Below, in pieces: positions 63,957 to 64,000 of a DNA stretch of 64,000 bases; the first letter of the stretch is position 1, and each line of letters starts with the position of its first letter. The stretch is from Opitutales bacterium (GTDB lineage: Bacteria > Verrucomicrobiota > Verrucomicrobiia > Opitutales > UBA2995), in contig JAJDZZ010000012.1 in the NCBI GenBank assembly GCA_022824405.1, positions 1-64,000 on the forward strand, given 5' to 3'. The notes beneath the pieces were generated by a model, which ran no database searches, was not told where the DNA came from, and saw only the letters and a list, made by a program, of their open reading frames with translations. Made by a program: the position numbers and the translations under genes.

Positions 63957-64000
63957 ATGAGGATTACCGGTGGAAAAGCGAGGGGAATCATATTGGATGC
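63957..64000 (+). CDS. rsmD: 16S rRNA (guanine-966-N2)-methyltransferase, 5' end only
   Basis: The last 44 bases read MRITGGKARGIILD from the ATG at 63957. This is the conserved RsmD N-terminus (MRIxGGxARGxxL). The gene runs off the window. It is divergent from rsmE, another 16S rRNA methyltransferase; the assignment rests on 14 residues. Confidence 0.75.
   Translation, partial: MRITGGKARGIILD

Noticed and set aside
63725-63991. 88-codon minus-strand frame between rsmE and rsmD
   Set aside because: It runs through the strong hairpin and the rsmD start and has no family features or ribosome-binding site.

Overview
The window looks like a chromosomal segment of a Gram-negative (diderm) bacterium, most probably of the phylum Verrucomicrobiota (Opitutia/Puniceicoccales-like). 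This is inferred from gene content and order, not from a marker search. The supports are: Kdo synthesis (kdsA), TonB receptor and several outer-membrane barrels; an accB-accC pair followed by two Asp23-family genes; a GldA/GldF/GldG/DUF4340 ABC cluster followed by an AsmA-like gene; an NfeD/NfeD/FloA operon; and rsmE divergent from rsmD. No rRNA, tRNA, CRISPR array or transposase was seen.

Layout. 1-220: REP-like pair and a perfect 17-bp inverted repeat. 221-5812 (+): two oligopeptide-type ABC permeases, then an NfeD-NfeD-FloA operon with a coiled-coil membrane protein. 5828-9223 (-): RodZ-like protein and FtsK. 9307-12149 (+): mannose-6-phosphate isomerase, grpE, dnaJ. 12183-15058 (-): two Asp23-family proteins, accC, accB. 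15282-28137 (-): a long co-directional series (GT4 glycosyltransferase, GNAT, DUF2334 deacetylase-like, nadC, birA, gldA-F-G-like ABC exporter, DUF4340, AsmA-like). 28212-29582 (-): ammonium transporter.

29.6-57.3 kb is more accessory in character. A minus-strand operon encodes a STAS protein, a receiver-PP2C phosphatase, an RsbW-like kinase, a periplasmic ligand-binding protein and a sensor histidine kinase, which together form a complete ligand-controlled partner-switching pathway. Facing it on the plus strand are a polyamine-type ABC importer, an NCS2 nucleobase permease carrying a C-terminal RsbW-like domain, a second periplasmic binding protein with a truncated HAMP sensor, and an OFA-type MFS permease. 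Then come a TonB-dependent receptor, a squalene/phytoene synthase with ispH, and a four-gene operon (DUF2236 oxygenase-like, RND exporter, LolA-like protein, outer-membrane barrel) that looks like a trans-envelope lipid export system. A small OmpA-type barrel closes this part.

57.6-64 kb returns to housekeeping genes: PfkB sugar kinase (-), pyrG, kdsA, a remarkable fusion of an E2-type lipoyl domain and peripheral-subunit-binding domain with ketoacyl-ACP synthase III, rsmE (-), a likely structured leader or small RNA upstream of rsmE, and the first codons of rsmD. The intergenic spaces at 56.2-60.5 kb carry several small repeat families and a remnant of a four-helix-bundle (23S intervening-sequence) gene.

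The most interesting candidates are the lipoyl-PSBD-KASIII fusion (possible CoA-independent priming of fatty acid synthesis) and the partner-switching operon facing a transporter with a fused RsbW-like domain.
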